From the NCBI GenBank assembly GCA_014529385.2, contig CM043963.1, forward strand, positions 69,770,912 to 69,834,911: a stretch of 64,000 bases of DNA, given 5' to 3'. The position numbers were made by a program, and so were the translations under genes. Below, in pieces: positions 1 through 11,460 of this stretch (position 1 is its first letter; each line of letters starts with the position of its first letter). This DNA comes from Adiantum capillus-veneris. Lineage: Eukaryota > Streptophyta > Polypodiopsida > Polypodiales > Pteridaceae. Under the pieces are notes generated by a model, which was not told the DNA's origin, ran no database searches, and saw only the letters and a list, made by a program, of their open reading frames with translations.

Positions 1-828
1 AGTGTCTTGAAACCATATTTGGGCAAATTTGTCATTGTGTTCCTCGATGACATTCTAGTTTATAGTTCTTCTGAAGAAGAGCACTTACAACATCTCAGGC
101 AGGTGTTTGAGTTGTTACGTGCAAACAAGTTATATGCCAAGGAATCTAAATGTGATTTTCTCAAGGAAGAAATTCATTATTTAAGGCATGTCATTTCAAC
201 TAATGGCCTATACATGGATCAATCCAAAGTGGATACCATCTGGAAATGGCCACCTCCTAAAAATCTGGAAGAATTACAGATCTTTTTAGGCTTCACAGGT
301 TTTCACCGAAGGTTCGTTAAAAACTATGCTCACCTTGCTGTACCTATGACGGACCAACTAAAAGGCAAAGGTAAGGCTTTTCAGTGGGGTTACGCTCAAC
401 AACAGAGTTTTGAAACACTCAAAGATTCATTAGCTACAACTCCTATACTGGCTATTGTAGATCCTTTGAAACCATTCGTTTCGAAAACGGATGCCAGTGA
501 CCGTGCTATTGGAGCAGTCCTGTTACAAGACGGACGGCCAATTGCATTTGAAAGTAAGAAGCTAGATGCAGCTCAGCAGAATTATTTTGCTTACGAACGT
601 GAACACTATGCAATAGTGTCTGCCTTAAAGACATGGCGTCACTATTTGTATGGTGCTCAGTTCAAGATTGTGTTTGACCATGAAAGCATCAAATGGTTTA
701 CACAACAAACAGATTTAAAGGGTCGAAAAGCCAGGTGGGCCGAGATCCTTCAGAAATATGACGCCAGGTTACGGTATCGCAAAGGCCGATACAATATAGT
801 GGCAGACGCTCTGAATCAATGCCAGAGA
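1..828 (+). pseudogene. Ty3/gypsy chromovirus reverse transcriptase and RNase H (partial)
   Basis: This is the C-terminal half of a Ty3-type RT followed by RNase H; the 5' part lies outside the window. Seen: the catalytic box FLDDILVYS (usual form YxDD) near residue 11, the thumb/connection motif FLGFTGFHRRF, and the RNase H start KTDASDRAIGAVL with later HYLYG and VADAL motifs. The enzyme would copy element RNA into DNA and degrade the template in a cytoplasmic particle. The frame is lost near 825-830, where the sequence moves into the integrase frame, so the polyprotein is broken. The chromodomain tail downstream identifies the chromovirus branch. Confidence 0.93.
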
Positions 829-2181
829 TCAATTCGCTCTTGTTCACGAAACTTCGTAGTGAATTTTTAGCATCTCTCAAGGGAAAATATGAGCAAGATG
901 AAACATATTCCAAAGTGTGGAGCCATGTTCAAAAGAGGGATCCTTCTCACTCCAATGCAAATAGTGTACAGTTAACCTCCACACCTAGTTCTCCTTTATC
1001 AAGTGATGAGCTACAGCGATGGAAGCATTTTACCATCGACAATGGGTACCTACTCCACAAGGGGAGAGTTTGTGTACCGACGAACACAGACATTCGGCGC
1101 CAAATTCTTTATGAATGTCATGATAGTCCAAGTGCAGGGCACCCAGGGATTAGAAAAACTTATTCTCTCGTAAGACGACAATTTTACTAGCCAGGCCTAC
1201 ATGGCTTTGTTCAACCTTATGTCTTGCATTGCCAAAAATGTCAATTTAACAAAGCAGAGCGCCTGAAATCAGGAGGACTCTTACATCCTTTGGAAATTCC
1301 CAATGGAAAATGGGGAAGTATCTCCATGGATTTTATAGTAGGATTACCAACCACTATACGAGGTCATGACTCAGTATGGGTGGTCGTAGGCAGGTGGACT
1401 AAACTCTTTAAGTTTATTCCGACCAAATCAACGGTTAAGACACCGGAACTAGCAAGATTATTTGTGGACAATCTATACAAATTGTATGGGTTGCCAAGTA
1501 ATATTGTTAGTGACCGTGACCCAAAGTTTAACAGCCACTTTTGGAGAGCTGTATTTAAACGATTGGGTACACAACTCAACCTTAGTACAGCTGACCATCC
1601 AGAAATAGATGGTCAAACAGAACAGGTTAACCACGTGCTAGAGGATATGCTTAGAGCATACGTCAGCCAAAAACAGACAGACTGGGAAGAATACTTACCT
1701 ATTCTAGAGTTTGCCTACAACAGTTCTAAGCATGTCACAACCGGCTTCAGTCCTTTCATGCTTATTTACAGCTTTCAAACTAGGTCACCAGTTACGGTGG
1801 GGTTGGTAGCCAAAAAACTCCAACAGGTTAAGGATTTTCTCCAAGACCACATGGATATGCTGAAACTTGATCGTCCGAATGTCCAACAAGCACAAGATCG
1901 GTATAAGAAATACGCTGATGGGAAACGTCGGCAAGTTACCTTCGAAGAAGGGGAGGAAGTATTTTAACGGGTGCCAGAACATTCAGAAAGTCTGAAAACT
2001 GGACCGACACCTAAATTATCTCCCCGATATTGTGGGTCTTTCAAAATACTCAAGCAAGTTGGTGAGCGTGCCTACAAACTACTACTTCCATCACACTCTC
2101 GCATTCATCCGCATGAACCGGAATGTGTTATGGATTACCATGAGTTGCGTACACGCCGTTATGTATGACAACAAGCCTTAA
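819..2181 (+). pseudogene. Chromovirus integrase, interrupted
   Basis: Ty3 integrase that would insert element cDNA into chromosomes. In one continuous frame I see the H2C2 zinc domain (CHDSPSAGHPGIRK, then HCQKCQFNK) and the catalytic D (ISMDFIVGL), D (SDRDPKF) and E (DGQTEQVNHVLE). A C-terminal SH3-like part follows (LSPRYCGSFKILKQVG). The frame carries TAG at 1188-1190 where the family has Trp (FY-W-PGL), TAA at 1965-1967 and TGA near 2167. The remaining chromodomain part was displaced by the TIR element that starts at 2,182. It is a dead copy. Confidence 0.93.
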
Positions 2182-3504
2182 CACTAGAATGGTAACCTAA
2201 CAGGACATAAAAGTGTCCTTTCAGGGTTTTGGGAAAAAATTCCAAAACCATAGTAGATCCACTCATTTTGAAAAATCCTTTCATGAGCTTATAGTTCAAT
2301 AACTACTACGTATGGAAAAAATGAGAAACTTGTAATTTTTCTCATCCCTTGGTCACTACAAGCCTCCAGAGTTGATGGACCAGTGCATTTTGCCCAAAAC
2401 AACAATTTCTTATGGTTGATTGCATATAAATAAGAGTGGGGATTTTTGTAGGACATGAGACAAAATGCCCTATTAACTTCAATGGGTTGGTGACCAAAAA
2501 ATATGGTTGCTTTTACCTCACTAATTTTTTTTTGGGCAAAAAAAAAGGGTACAAAAAAGTTGCAGTTTTGCCATTCTACGGACCTATCATCAAAGTTTCT
2601 ATAATCACGCTCAATACAAATACTATATACACGTTTTCTTAGTTCCCTTTGGGCCTTTGGATTCAAAAGAATCCATGGAGCATGTCAAAAGGATAATGGA
2701 TCTCTTACAATTGGAACCTTGGGGGCAATATTAAAGTGCTAAATACAGCAAACATGAAAAAACTGGGTTTAGCATTATGACCTCTAGAAACCCATACAAA
2801 CTACTCAATATCTAGCCAAGTTTGTAGTCTATGATTAGATATGGTTACTACCTACAAAATACACACAATTGGCCTAAGAAACTAGCAATATTGAGAAATT
2901 TATACTTGCTACTCTAAAATGTATCGTATTCTTCAGCAATCAAAAAACTCAACCATCATCATATACTATGCTATATAGCATATTAGGTCCCCCAAAACTC
3001 AAGGAAGATTAGCTTTATGTTATACATTACACTTACACAATCAAAATTTAATTTGGATATCAAGAAATCCACCAAAAAAATACTAAAAGTGCTAATTTTG
3101 GCCAAAAAACAGGATTATGCAATTCTTGTAAATTGGTCATAACTTTCAATTTTAACACTTAGCTCTCCCTACAAGCATCAAAACATGTTGAGAACTATGA
3201 AGGACTAACCTCTAGCCATCTAAACCTCACAGACATGGCATAGTTTTCAAAATATTAAAAAAAGCCAAAAACAGGACGCGTTTTTTCACACAGTTTAGGT
3301 TCAAAAATGTTGTGCAAGAGTAAGGTTAATGGTGAGATCGATACTCCAAAAAAAATACTAAGTTTTAGCTCATAAGGCAACTTTGTGGATATATAGCACC
3401 TAGAAATTCATTTTCATACTCTTTAAATAATTCAAGCAAAATGGTCACTTAACAAGATACAAAAGTGTCCAAGGACATAAAAGTGTCCTGTTTACATCCT
3501 AGTG
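2182..3504. mobile_element. Non-autonomous TIR transposon, CACTA-like ends, TTAA duplication
   Basis: A 1,323-bp insertion splits the chromovirus chromodomain. The ends are inverted: left CACTAGAATGG, right the complement of CACTAGGATG. Both are followed inward by copies of the hairpin GGACATAAAAGTGTCC (2,201-2,217 and about 3,473-3,489). The same TTAA lies directly on each side (2,178-2,181 and 3,505-3,508). Removing the element plus one TTAA leaves 819-2181 and 3509-3621 in one reading frame, which fixes the boundaries. It holds no convincing ORF, so it would need a transposase in trans. CACTA ends suggest the En/Spm group, but that group usually makes 3-bp duplications. Confidence 0.85.
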
Positions 3505-3621
3505 TTAATCAAGTGGAAAGACCGACCTGAAGAAGGTGCCACTTGGGAAAACATTAGTGTTCTTAAGAAGAAGTTTCCACTTGTTTTCGAGGACGAAAAG
3601 TCTTCTTTAAGGGGGGAGTAA
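3505..3621 (+). pseudogene. Chromodomain tail of the chromovirus integrase
   Basis: The short frame reads LIKWKDRPEEGATWE and then a Lys-rich helix, the second half of a chromodomain. In chromoviruses this module sits at the integrase C-terminus and steers integration toward marked chromatin. It is in frame with the integrase at 819-2169 once the inserted TIR element and one TTAA are discounted. It ends at TAA 3619-3621, overlapping the polypurine tract. Confidence is high because the W-K and E-E-A-T-W-E pattern is characteristic. Confidence 0.88.
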
Positions 3622-3804
3622 TGTCAGGACAAGGGTCCTGTACCCTAAGAACTAGGATAGTCATGGACTACGGCCAAGGGTCGGGCTAGGCAGTGTGGAC
3701 GGGGGATCCGTCTAGGGCAAGGGGCTAGGAGCCCACCTATATAAAGGGAGGTTGGGAGGAGGATCCTAGAGTCTAGTTCCTAGTTCTTACACGTAGGGAA
3801 AACA
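3622..3804 (+). mobile_element. 3' LTR of the chromovirus
   Basis: A polypurine tract (TTAAGGGGGGAG, 3608-3618) directly precedes TGTCAGGAC. The LTR contains a TATA-like TATATAAAGG near 3740. A probable end is AAACA at 3804, giving TG...CA termini and a short LTR of about 183 bp. The 5' LTR is outside the window, so the end is inferred from the termini and from where copia sequence begins. Confidence 0.65.
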
Positions 3805-4263
3805 ACTCTAATAGAGCAATCCTTTCAGCAAGATCTGCCACATCCTCAACATCGCCTACATCCTCAAAACCAAGATGTACATCAATGCCCTGCACAATAT
3901 TCTAGACGCCCTTTGACACAAGAACATGTTGCATCGTGTAAGCCCACATAGGGTAATTGTCCCCATCCAATCTATCCTCAGCATCAAACATCTTGAACAC
4001 ATCTTTGTTGTTGTCAGCCATGGAAAATGTTTGCACCTAATGTGAAAAATGCCCGATATGAGGAGAAACTGAGTGAGACCAGCACGTGCTATATAGCACA
4101 ACCCGTAGTAGACTGTATGCAGATCTGGTTGTAGTGGAAATGGAGGCCAAAATGAGCCCATATCCAAAATTTGAGCTCACTGAAAACAGAGAAAATGAGT
4201 ATGCGTCTGCTGGAGCTACTGGCAATTAAGCTCGAGAGGATGCAACCTGCTCTGATATCAATT
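3805..4263 (-). pseudogene. Ty1/copia leader and gag N-terminal fragment
   Basis: Read on the minus strand from about 4,022 the frame begins MADNNKDVFKMFD and continues LDGDNYPMWAYTMQHVLVSKGV, the usual start of a copia gag (nucleocapsid precursor). It has an in-frame stop and is cut off at the chromovirus LTR. Upstream on the same strand, about 4,245-4,263, lies TTGATATCAGAGC, a slightly changed initiator-Met tRNA primer site next to an LTR end. This is a truncated 5' end of a copia element. Confidence 0.7.
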
Positions 4264-4460
4264 GTTGGAACTAGGGTTGCAGAAAAACATGCACAGCTTG
4301 GAGAAGACGAAGGAAGCTCAAGGCACTCAACAGAGAGAGCTTTACTTACTGTGCAATGAATAGATAGATAGCCCTAGAGTGAAGGGCGTATATACAATGC
4401 ATAGGGGAAAAAACCTCCTAAAGAGGGAAAAAATGCCGAGGCGGCCTTGCAAAGTTCACA
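4264..4460 (-). mobile_element. Copia LTR remnant
   Basis: The segment abuts the altered Met-tRNA primer site of the copia fragment and begins (plus strand) TGTTGGAACTAGGG. It has no coding capacity. Its outer limit is not defined because no second copy is in the window, so 4,460 is approximate. Confidence 0.45.
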
Positions 4461-4499
4461 CACATCACTACCATTTATATGGTAACACAATTTTGCATG

Positions 4500-4756
4500 A
4501 TTTTTGTAGGGAGGCGATTGCAATAGTGATGGATGCAAAGATGAAGGCTCTCAAGCAAGATGTAAGTGAAGATTTTAATATGTTTCTTGATTATTTTGAA
4601 GCATGTTGGGTAGAGTTAACAACATCCATGCAATTGGCTAGTGACGATTACTTCAAGCTAGATAAGTTCATAGCATGCTTGCATCCCAAGGTACAAGAAA
4701 AGGTGGATTTTGAAAGCCCAAGAATTACAATGGTGCAGTGGCAATTGCATGGTTGA
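4500..4756 (+). pseudogene. Ty3-type gag fragment
   Basis: The frame includes MDAKMKALKQDVSEDFNMF, FEACWVEL and KFIACLHPKVQEKVDF. It aligns by eye with the middle of the gag at 10,417-11,460 (LKQGLEEDFQAFLWEFEVLW, FLDCLHEEVRDKVEI). It is a short capsid-domain piece with no start, zinc knuckle or neighbouring pol, and so is a relic. Confidence 0.6.
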
Positions 4757-5760
4757 ATAACAAGAAAATTAAGAAGATCGAATAGGGCATGATGGGCTAC
4801 AACATGGTGGTTCCTACTTAACCATAGATTCCTTGTTGCGATGTTGTTCAAGAGGAGAGTCATGGGAATGAAGGTATGGTAGTGTCGAAGATTAAGCTAT
4901 TCTGGGAGTGGGACAGGCTGAGCACGGGGCTCCTTGTTAGGAGAGGGACAAGATTCATACTCAATAGACATACTTGGTACACACAATTTGACAAAACCAT
5001 GTAGCTTGTTAATTTGATTACATAGAAATGATTTCCACTAAGGGACCTCTATAGGTGATGCACCCTAGTGAACCCCAATAGCCTCGCAACATTGTGTAGC
5101 TTACGACATGCGGATTACACCCGTGTGGAGGTGTTTAATCCGATTCCCTAGATCTACACAAGAGGATAATTCAAGATACAGGTGGAAAAACTATGCTCCT
5201 TGAGAAAGAGAGAGAAATAATATGGCTATGAGACTTAATAGAGAGAAAATCTGGTTATGACAATGGAGCTATGGTAGCTTGAGAAAGAGATAATCCCGGT
5301 AAGGACTTCATAGAGAGATGATCCAAGTTGGATCTTGAGAAAGACATAATCTAGCTAAGGGCTTGATAGAGAGATATCTGAGAGCTTGCGTATGTGAGTG
5401 AGATATGGAGTTTAATGGAAATTGAGTTATGGAGCTTAGGGTTAATGACAAGAGAGAGTTATTGCAGATATGATTAATTATGACTTAATAAAGTTTAGGC
5501 TCACAAGAGAGTAGTTTAACCTTTCAAGAGCTTTTTTCCTCCTTTTGACCTCAACAACCTTGCTAGCTTTCAGCAGTTCTTGGTTGTCTAGATAATAAAT
5601 CCATGTCCAACATCATGTTATGTATATGTGATACACAAATCCAATTGGTGCATTGTTTGCCCACTACTAATGCAATCTAGGAGCGTTTAAAAATGCTATA
5701 TACTCACACGGACATTGCTTCACAAGTCACCGCCCATCGCAAATTAATAAATTTCTAATT
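4757..5760. other. Unassigned repeat-derived DNA
   Basis: No supported gene. From about 5,180 to 5,540 there is an imperfect repeat of GAGAGA and TTGATAGAGAGAT phrases. The last bases before 5,761 (about AAATTTCTAATT) are the left flank of element C. Nothing else is recognisable. Confidence 0.5.
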
Positions 5761-6253
5761 TGTTTGCGGGTCGCCGTGACGGACGTCCATAGCATAGCTC
5801 TCAAGCATCAACATATTTATCAATATAGGGGAAGCAACTCGGATGAGGCATGGGAACTCACTAGGGTGTCAATCCTAATGAAGTGAACTCGAAGAGATGC
5901 AACTACTAACTCTACAAGTAAATCAAACGCATTACCGCCAAGTAATCTGCCTATGTCCTCCTACACCGTTCTTCAGTCATCACGCCCGTTTACCATGCGA
6001 ATCATATCGAAATTGCACGAAACTTAAAGGGAAGCTACAGGGGACTATCAGGAACATATCCTATCACTATCACAGCATTCTGGAGAGTTACAACGATCGC
6101 GATCGTTCGTCCCAAAGTCAACAAAAACAGCAAACAGGTGATCCTAATGGGTCGTTTTAGGGTCCCTAAAGCCCCTCCTAGGGTCAAAACAACATAAAAC
6201 ACGCATATAGACACTCAAAGCAGCAATTTAAGGCCTCAAACTCGTAGGTTAAA
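5761..6253 (-). mobile_element. 3' LTR of element C, truncated by a copia insertion
   Basis: It begins (plus strand) TGTTTGCGGGTCGCC and matches 33,410 to about 33,896 almost base for base. At 33,410 the same start lies next to a tRNA primer site, so both are LTRs of one minus-strand element. This is the downstream (3') LTR. It stops at 6,253, where the copia LTR starts. It contains the palindrome CGATCGCGATCG near 6,090. Confidence 0.7.
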
Positions 6254-6574
6254 TGTTGAGATGTCGAGCTCTACATCTTGAGCTGGCATCCACTACGAGT
6301 CTTGACCGCTTACGACATTTACTCACTGGCGCGTTAGGTGACCGACACGGAGGATCTCTGCCAGTGATTCTACAGCTGAACTACAATTATAGTGCCAGCC
6401 TAGTACGCTTCTAGCATGTTCACACTCAGTGACTGCATGTACATATGTGCTACTTTTCAGCTTTAGCACTTAGTCATTTTGTACTCTCTTTTCTGTGAGA
6501 AGAAGAAGAAGCTTTCCATCTCCGTGTGGTGTGTGCTTGTCTTGTGTAGCTCTCTTGCATCCTCTTTGTTTACA
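6254..6574 (+). mobile_element. 5' LTR of copia element F
   Basis: It starts TGTTGAGATGTC and ends TTTGTTTACA, immediately followed by a perfect initiator-Met primer site, so the right edge is firm. At 321 bp it is a normal size for a copia LTR. The 3' LTR is not in the window because F is truncated at about 8,133. Confidence 0.75.
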
Positions 6575-6586
6575 TGGTATCAGAGC
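6575..6586 (+). promoter_or_regulatory. Primer binding site, initiator tRNA-Met
   Basis: TGGTATCAGAGC directly follows the LTR. This is the standard plant copia primer site complementary to the 3' end of tRNA-iMet, where minus-strand DNA synthesis starts. Confidence 0.9.
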
Positions 6587-6857
6587 CTGGTGAAGGCAAG
6601 AGAGGCTAAGAGAGCAAGAGCATCACAATCCCTTCGTTCGCAATCCACGACCAGATGCTGAACAGTTTTTGAACAAGTTTCCGAACAGGTCTCGAAAGTG
6701 CAGTACACAGAGATTTACTATACAAGTACAGTGGTTGTATGTACGCTTGATTGTGGACACTCGTTGAGTGTAGAAAGCGTTACAGGTACCACGATAGCAG
6801 GTTCAGCAGATTTGCAGGTTTTTGCAGATTGCAGTTATTTTGTCTTAGTGCTTCAAG

Positions 6858-8133
6858 ATGTCTAACGGTTTCAGTCAGATTGTTACTGAGAAGCTTGAGA
6901 AAAATAACTACCCTGCATGGAAGTTCAGAATAACAAATTTCCTAAAAGGAAAAGGTTATTGGGACTATGTAGAAGGAGACAATGAAAAGGAACCAGAGAT
7001 TCCCGAGGCAAATGCTACAGCAGAACAAAGAAAATCTTTGAGGGGCTGGCAACAAGGCCAGAGCAAAGTGATGTATTGGCTTTCTATGAGCATCACAGAT
7101 GGCATGATGGGCTATCTACAGGATGCTGAAACCCCCGCCATTGCATGGAAAAACTTAGGCAGAGTGTTCGAGGTGAACACCAAGGCCAGGAAGCTTCAAC
7201 TAAAGTCGGAGCTAAATCAAGTTAAGAGGAACAACCTCTCCATCAATGATTATGCCTTGAAGATCAAGAGTATCATTGAGGCTCTTGGATCTATTAAAGT
7301 CTCAGTGGAAGACGATGACATTGTCCGTGCATGCTTGGATGGCCTAGGAGATGAGTATGTACATTTCAAGTCTTCCATGAATACAAGAGACGACATCCCC
7401 GTGTTCCAAGATTTGATTTCTATGCTTATTCTTAAGGAGAAGAACCTTGACACATCTTCTTCTCATGGCAGAAATAATTTTGAACAGGCCTTCTATTCTA
7501 ACTCCAATAGAGGTAGAGGTAGAGGTCGTGGTCGAGGCCCAACTGGTTGCAGAGGCCAATTTCGAGAAGGTCAATCAAATCAAAACAATACAGGTGGTAG
7601 GGGAAACCAGTCTCAAGGCAGGGGGAGTCAAAGAGGTCATGGTGCAGGATCAAGCAGGTAGCAACATACTGCAGATAGCAGACAATGTTGGACTTGTGGT
7701 GAAAGAGGTCACATGTCACGTGACTATCTAAAGGGAAAAGCAAGTGAAAAGAGAGAATAGGGCAACTATGCATCTACTAGCAGAGATGCAGATGACAACA
7801 AAAACGAGCGCATGTTTGTTATGCAGCATGTAATGAATACAATGACTGCACAGAATTCCACCCAAGATGATGTTTGGTATGTGGATTCATGTGCCTCTAA
7901 TCACATGACGTCTCGTGGAGAGTGGTTTAGAGATATGTGCAAACCAGATGTGTCAGGCTATGTACAGACAAGAGATGACACAACTCACCCCATTGCTCAT
8001 GTAGGGGACATACCTCTAAATACGAAGAGTGGAAAATCAAAGTACTTAGCAGATGTACTTCATGTCCCAAACATTACAAAGAATCTTGTTTCTGTTGGAC
8101 AAATGGTTGAGCAGGGTTTGCAGGTTTGCTTCA
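6858..8133 (+). pseudogene. Ty1/copia gag and start of protease (element F)
   Basis: Gag starts MSNGFSQIVTEKLEKNNYPAW and contains the UBN2-type capsid region (FLKGKGYWDYVEGD, LKSELNQVKRNN). It then has a Gly/Arg-rich stretch and a zinc knuckle CWTCGERGHMSRDY whose last Cys has become Tyr. The protease active site follows as WYVDSCASNHMT near 7,880, and the pre-integrase motif NLVSVGQMVEQGLQV. All are in one frame, broken by TAG at 7659-7661 and TAG near 7,758. Homology stops at about 8,133, where unrelated DNA begins; the rest of pol and the 3' LTR are missing. Confidence 0.88.
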
Positions 8134-8874
8134 ATCCAACGCGTCCGGAACGGCCCAAAACCCCAATCTACAATGTCAAAGTGCTCAAATCCGACCTCGG
8201 ATGAGCAGTTTAGGGCCAAAACTGGCCCCAAAATGAGCAAAAACACACCTGCGGCTGTTCCTCCTCTCTGCTGCACGTTTTTTCTGGTCTTCTCTCAGTT
8301 TTTTCAGTTCCCACACTATCTTTATTAGTTGGGCACCCTTGGCCTTTAAGATGACCTCAAACGGACCCCGAATAGGCCAAAAACTGACCTCGCAGTGCAT
8401 AGTTGTCACCTTTTTGCATCATCCGCACACCTGGCACTCATTTCTTTTCAATAATGCGTCCCGCAACCACGTGAAGTGGCCCCAAAAAGTGGTCCTAATG
8501 ATGACCTTTCTGCATAACTCTCACAAGAAAACACCCACGTTGTGTCCGTCCTCATCCGCGTGCAAATATTAACCCCGTTCGCCCTCCTGAAGCCACTAGA
8601 TGCCATCTGACGCACCTGCTTACCTCATGTCGTCGGCCCGCGGATAGCTTCCTCAAGAAGTTTTACGCGCTATAAACTCCTCATTATTGTAGAAAAAACA
8701 TACTGGTACTGGTGATAGTGAAAATCGATGCACTATGTACATGTTGTCCTACCTGTACACATGTGGGTCCCATGTAACCACCTGGCTCCGAAAAATGGAC
8801 AATTCTTCATTTGATGCACCATGCATGTATATGTACATATGCGCAATCCCTTTCTCCAAAAAACTCTTGACAAC
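8134..8874. other. Unassigned DNA between the copia break and the 606-bp repeat
   Basis: No supported gene and no similarity elsewhere in the window that I could find. It may be flanking DNA brought in with element E or the distal part of a longer LTR. Short ORFs here have no recognisable motifs. Confidence 0.4.
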
Positions 8875-9480
8875 GCGTTCGACTCCGATCGGCGATCCAT
8901 AAATTTCGGCTGACTCCCCATGTCGCATGCAACTTTTCGGAACCTTGGAGAGCTCAAAAGTATCCTTGTCAGCATACCTATCAACGTGGCCCGGTGATCA
9001 CGTATCCGACCCCCTGCAAATATTCCTTAGCCCATAACTTGCTCTTTTGAACTCCAAATGGCAAACGGAAAAGACCGCCATGCTCCACAGCTTGAGCTTC
9101 ACGTGCGTATCCAATGATCCCAGTTTTGGCCACATGTTTGTACGTGCCGTGTCCATCGGGACCTACGAAGCCTTCTAACTTCGGACTGGCATATCTTTCA
9201 CACCGATGCCCCGTTTGACGATCTGTCTGGACGAGCTTCTAGAGCATCTTGAACACCACATTTTGGGTCACATTCCACGCATCTCGAACACTTTGACCTG
9301 CAGTGCCAATCAGCCCACTTTGAAGGCCCCTTGGCGTAAAAAAACACTTTAAGCATACACTTTTGTTGCCACTCTCCTGCCCAAGGCCTTCGTACCTGCT
9401 TTAGCCCTTTTCCATGCACATGATAGCACCCATAGCTCTGCACTGCACACTTCCTAGCACGGACCAACTTTGGTTGCACC
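8875..9480 (-). repeat. 606-bp direct repeat, copy 1 (probable LTR of element E)
   Basis: This segment (start GCGTTCGACTCC, end TTTGGTTGCACC) recurs at 12,720-13,325 with scattered single-base changes. The two copies bracket a minus-strand gag. That is the layout of paired LTRs, with this copy at the 3' side. I could not find a matching target-site duplication, so the exact termini are unsure. Confidence 0.6.
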
Positions 9481-10498
9481 CTCATTGCCCACCCCCTTGT
9501 TGAACATTCATGTTCAACCACAAACATTCTTATTGCACTAAAAAACTGCCACACCAAAACAAAATCTCTGCACATCACAAAACCATCTAACATATGTACA
9601 AAACCTGGCATCTAGTACCCGTTGCCTTTGTTCATGCGGGTTGCCCAACCCCTTGCTTTATGTGTCATCAACCCCCTGGGTCAAACACCATGTACTGGCC
9701 TCTTCCATCCACCTGTAACACCCTTGCATAATGCCATACCACGGCACATAGCCAACTGCATACCCAAACTGTCAGTAGCGTACTTCTGTTATTCCATGCA
9801 CCCCATGGCATACTGTCCGCTTGCAACAAAGCACCTCCAAGAACACCAAATAGAGCACCATCATGCTCACCATCCAAAGACATACTTGCACCATCACTCG
9901 TACCAAACAGATCTAACATCTTTGACCCGCCCTCACGTCCATGTAAAGCTAGATCCTCGTCTAGTAGATCCTGTACCTGCTCAACAGCCCACTTCACAGC
10001 TGCATTTATGAGCATACCTTTCAACTACCATTCGCAAATCTCCTTGGAAAGCTTAGACACAATCTGGGAATCCGCATCACATGCCATAGAGTGCACCAAA
10101 TGCATAGGAAGCACCTCTGACTTTGAATCCACTCTTCCCTTCTCACCTGCCATGCACTCAACTCCAACATCATCAAGATCTCCCTCATCAATCGGCCCTT
10201 CAAGGTCGATAAGCACCACTTGCTTGTAGGCTTCCATCCCCTGCTCTTCAAGTATCTTTTCTATTGCTGCATCATGCTCCATCAAGGAGGAGAGAAATTT
10301 GTTCTCTATCGCATTATCCTCATCTTCTCCCATACGCAAGGTTGCTCCATCCCTTTTGGCAAAGTTTTGCACCTGTTGTACCAACATGGCCATTAGCATG
10401 GCACCGCACATCACCTTCACCTGCATATCACCACCTGTAGTCTCAAGATCCTCCACTTGGTCTCCACCAAGCATAACGGTATGCCCTGCTCCTCGCAC
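9481..10498 (-). pseudogene. Unrecognised acidic ORF downstream of gag in element E
   Basis: A minus-strand frame from 10,498 to 9,668, with one TAG at about 10,025-10,027, encodes an acidic protein (GEDEDNAIENKFLSSLMEHD, DLEGPIDEGDLDDVGVE). I recognise no protease, RT or integrase motif. It overlaps the end of the gag frame by about 80 bases in another frame, so it may be the gag C-terminus after a frameshift or a separate product. An element carrying gag plus this segment but no pol would depend on a helper. Confidence 0.4.
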
Positions 10499-11460
10499 AC
10501 ATTCACTGTATCTCCACCCACTTGCAAGAGATCAAACTCATCATACCTTGACTGAGAGGACTCGGTCTCCCAACTCGTGTCAGCGTCCATAGAGCTACTT
10601 TCACTTGGCTCAACCTCGTCCTCGGTCTCAAGCTCGGGAAGCTCCCCTAGCTTCGCCGCTTCGATCTCATCTACAAACCGCACCCTTTGACCTTTACCAC
10701 ACTTCCATGGAGCTTCTACAACCACACTTGAACTTGGCAGCACATCCTTTGCCTGATTGAGAACCACCTGCATATCTTCCACAATCAAAGCCGCTCTAGC
10801 TGGGATCCTTGGCATAGGAACCATCCTATCTCTCTGCAACCACAGAACCCTCGGTTCCTCTTGCACATGCACTTCTCTTTGAACCATCCTTGGCTCGGCT
10901 ACCACCGCATCAACCTGCTTTGGGATCACAACACCTGGCAAACCCTGCCTAGCTTCCTGTTTCTTCAATATCTTTTTGGTCCGCCCTCTCGCTCGAGCTA
11001 CAGCCTCTTCGTATGACATCGGGCCATCTATCTCCACTTTGTCTCTTACTTCTTCATGCAGGCAATCCAGAAACTTGCTCAATTTTAAAAACCCAACATT
11101 CTCAACAGCAATTACCTTTATCAGCTTTCCCCAAAGGACTTCAAACTCCCATAGGAACGCTTGAAAATCCTCTTCCAAGCCTTGCTTCAAATTGCCCAAC
11201 CTTCTCTTTACTTCATCCAACTGCACATCTGCTACATATTTGCTTCGAAAAGCCACTTCTAGTGCTTCATGATCCACCTTTTCCTCATTAGGCAGGCCAT
11301 TGAACCATAGCCTCGCTTTACCACGAACCAAGAGAGGAAACACCTGTGTCGCACCTTCTTTCCTTGACAAACCGCTTTCCAGCATGAACAACCCATAGTC
11401 TTGGAGCCAGGTTCCTGCATCTTCGACCCCAGTGAAAATGGGAAATCCCGTCCAAGCCAT
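10417..11460 (-). CDS. Gag-like polyprotein of element E
   Basis: An open 347-residue frame starting MAWTGFPIFTGVEDAGTWLQDY. Residues about 10-180 look like a Ty3 retrotransposon capsid domain (KARLWFNGLP, FRSKYV, EVRDKVEIDGPMSYEEA). The C-terminal half is acidic, with SSSMDADTSWE. There is no obvious CCHC knuckle within this frame. Its product would form the particle shell. The open frame suggests less decay than in neighbouring elements, but no pol follows. The match to the gag scrap at 4,500-4,756 supports the family call. Confidence 0.7.
   Translation of the reverse strand: MAWTGFPIFTGVEDAGTWLQDYGLFMLESGLSRKEGATQVFPLLVRGKARLWFNGLPNEEKVDHEALEVAFRSKYVADVQLDEVKRRLGNLKQGLEEDFQAFLWEFEVLWGKLIKVIAVENVGFLKLSKFLDCLHEEVRDKVEIDGPMSYEEAVARARGRTKKILKKQEARQGLPGVVIPKQVDAVVAEPRMVQREVHVQEEPRVLWLQRDRMVPMPRIPARAALIVEDMQVVLNQAKDVLPSSSVVVEAPWKCGKGQRVRFVDEIEAAKLGELPELETEDEVEPSESSSMDADTSWETESSQSRYDEFDLLQVGGDTVNVCEEQGIPLCLVETKWRILRLQVVICR

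Noticed and set aside
2182-3504. piggyBac-type element because of TTAA flanks
   Set aside because: The termini begin CACTAG, not the CCC-type ends of piggyBac, and no transposase is present.
9198-10251. Plus-strand and other-frame ORFs opposite the element E gene
   Set aside because: They are shadows of the minus-strand acidic frame or of repeat DNA, without recognisable motifs.
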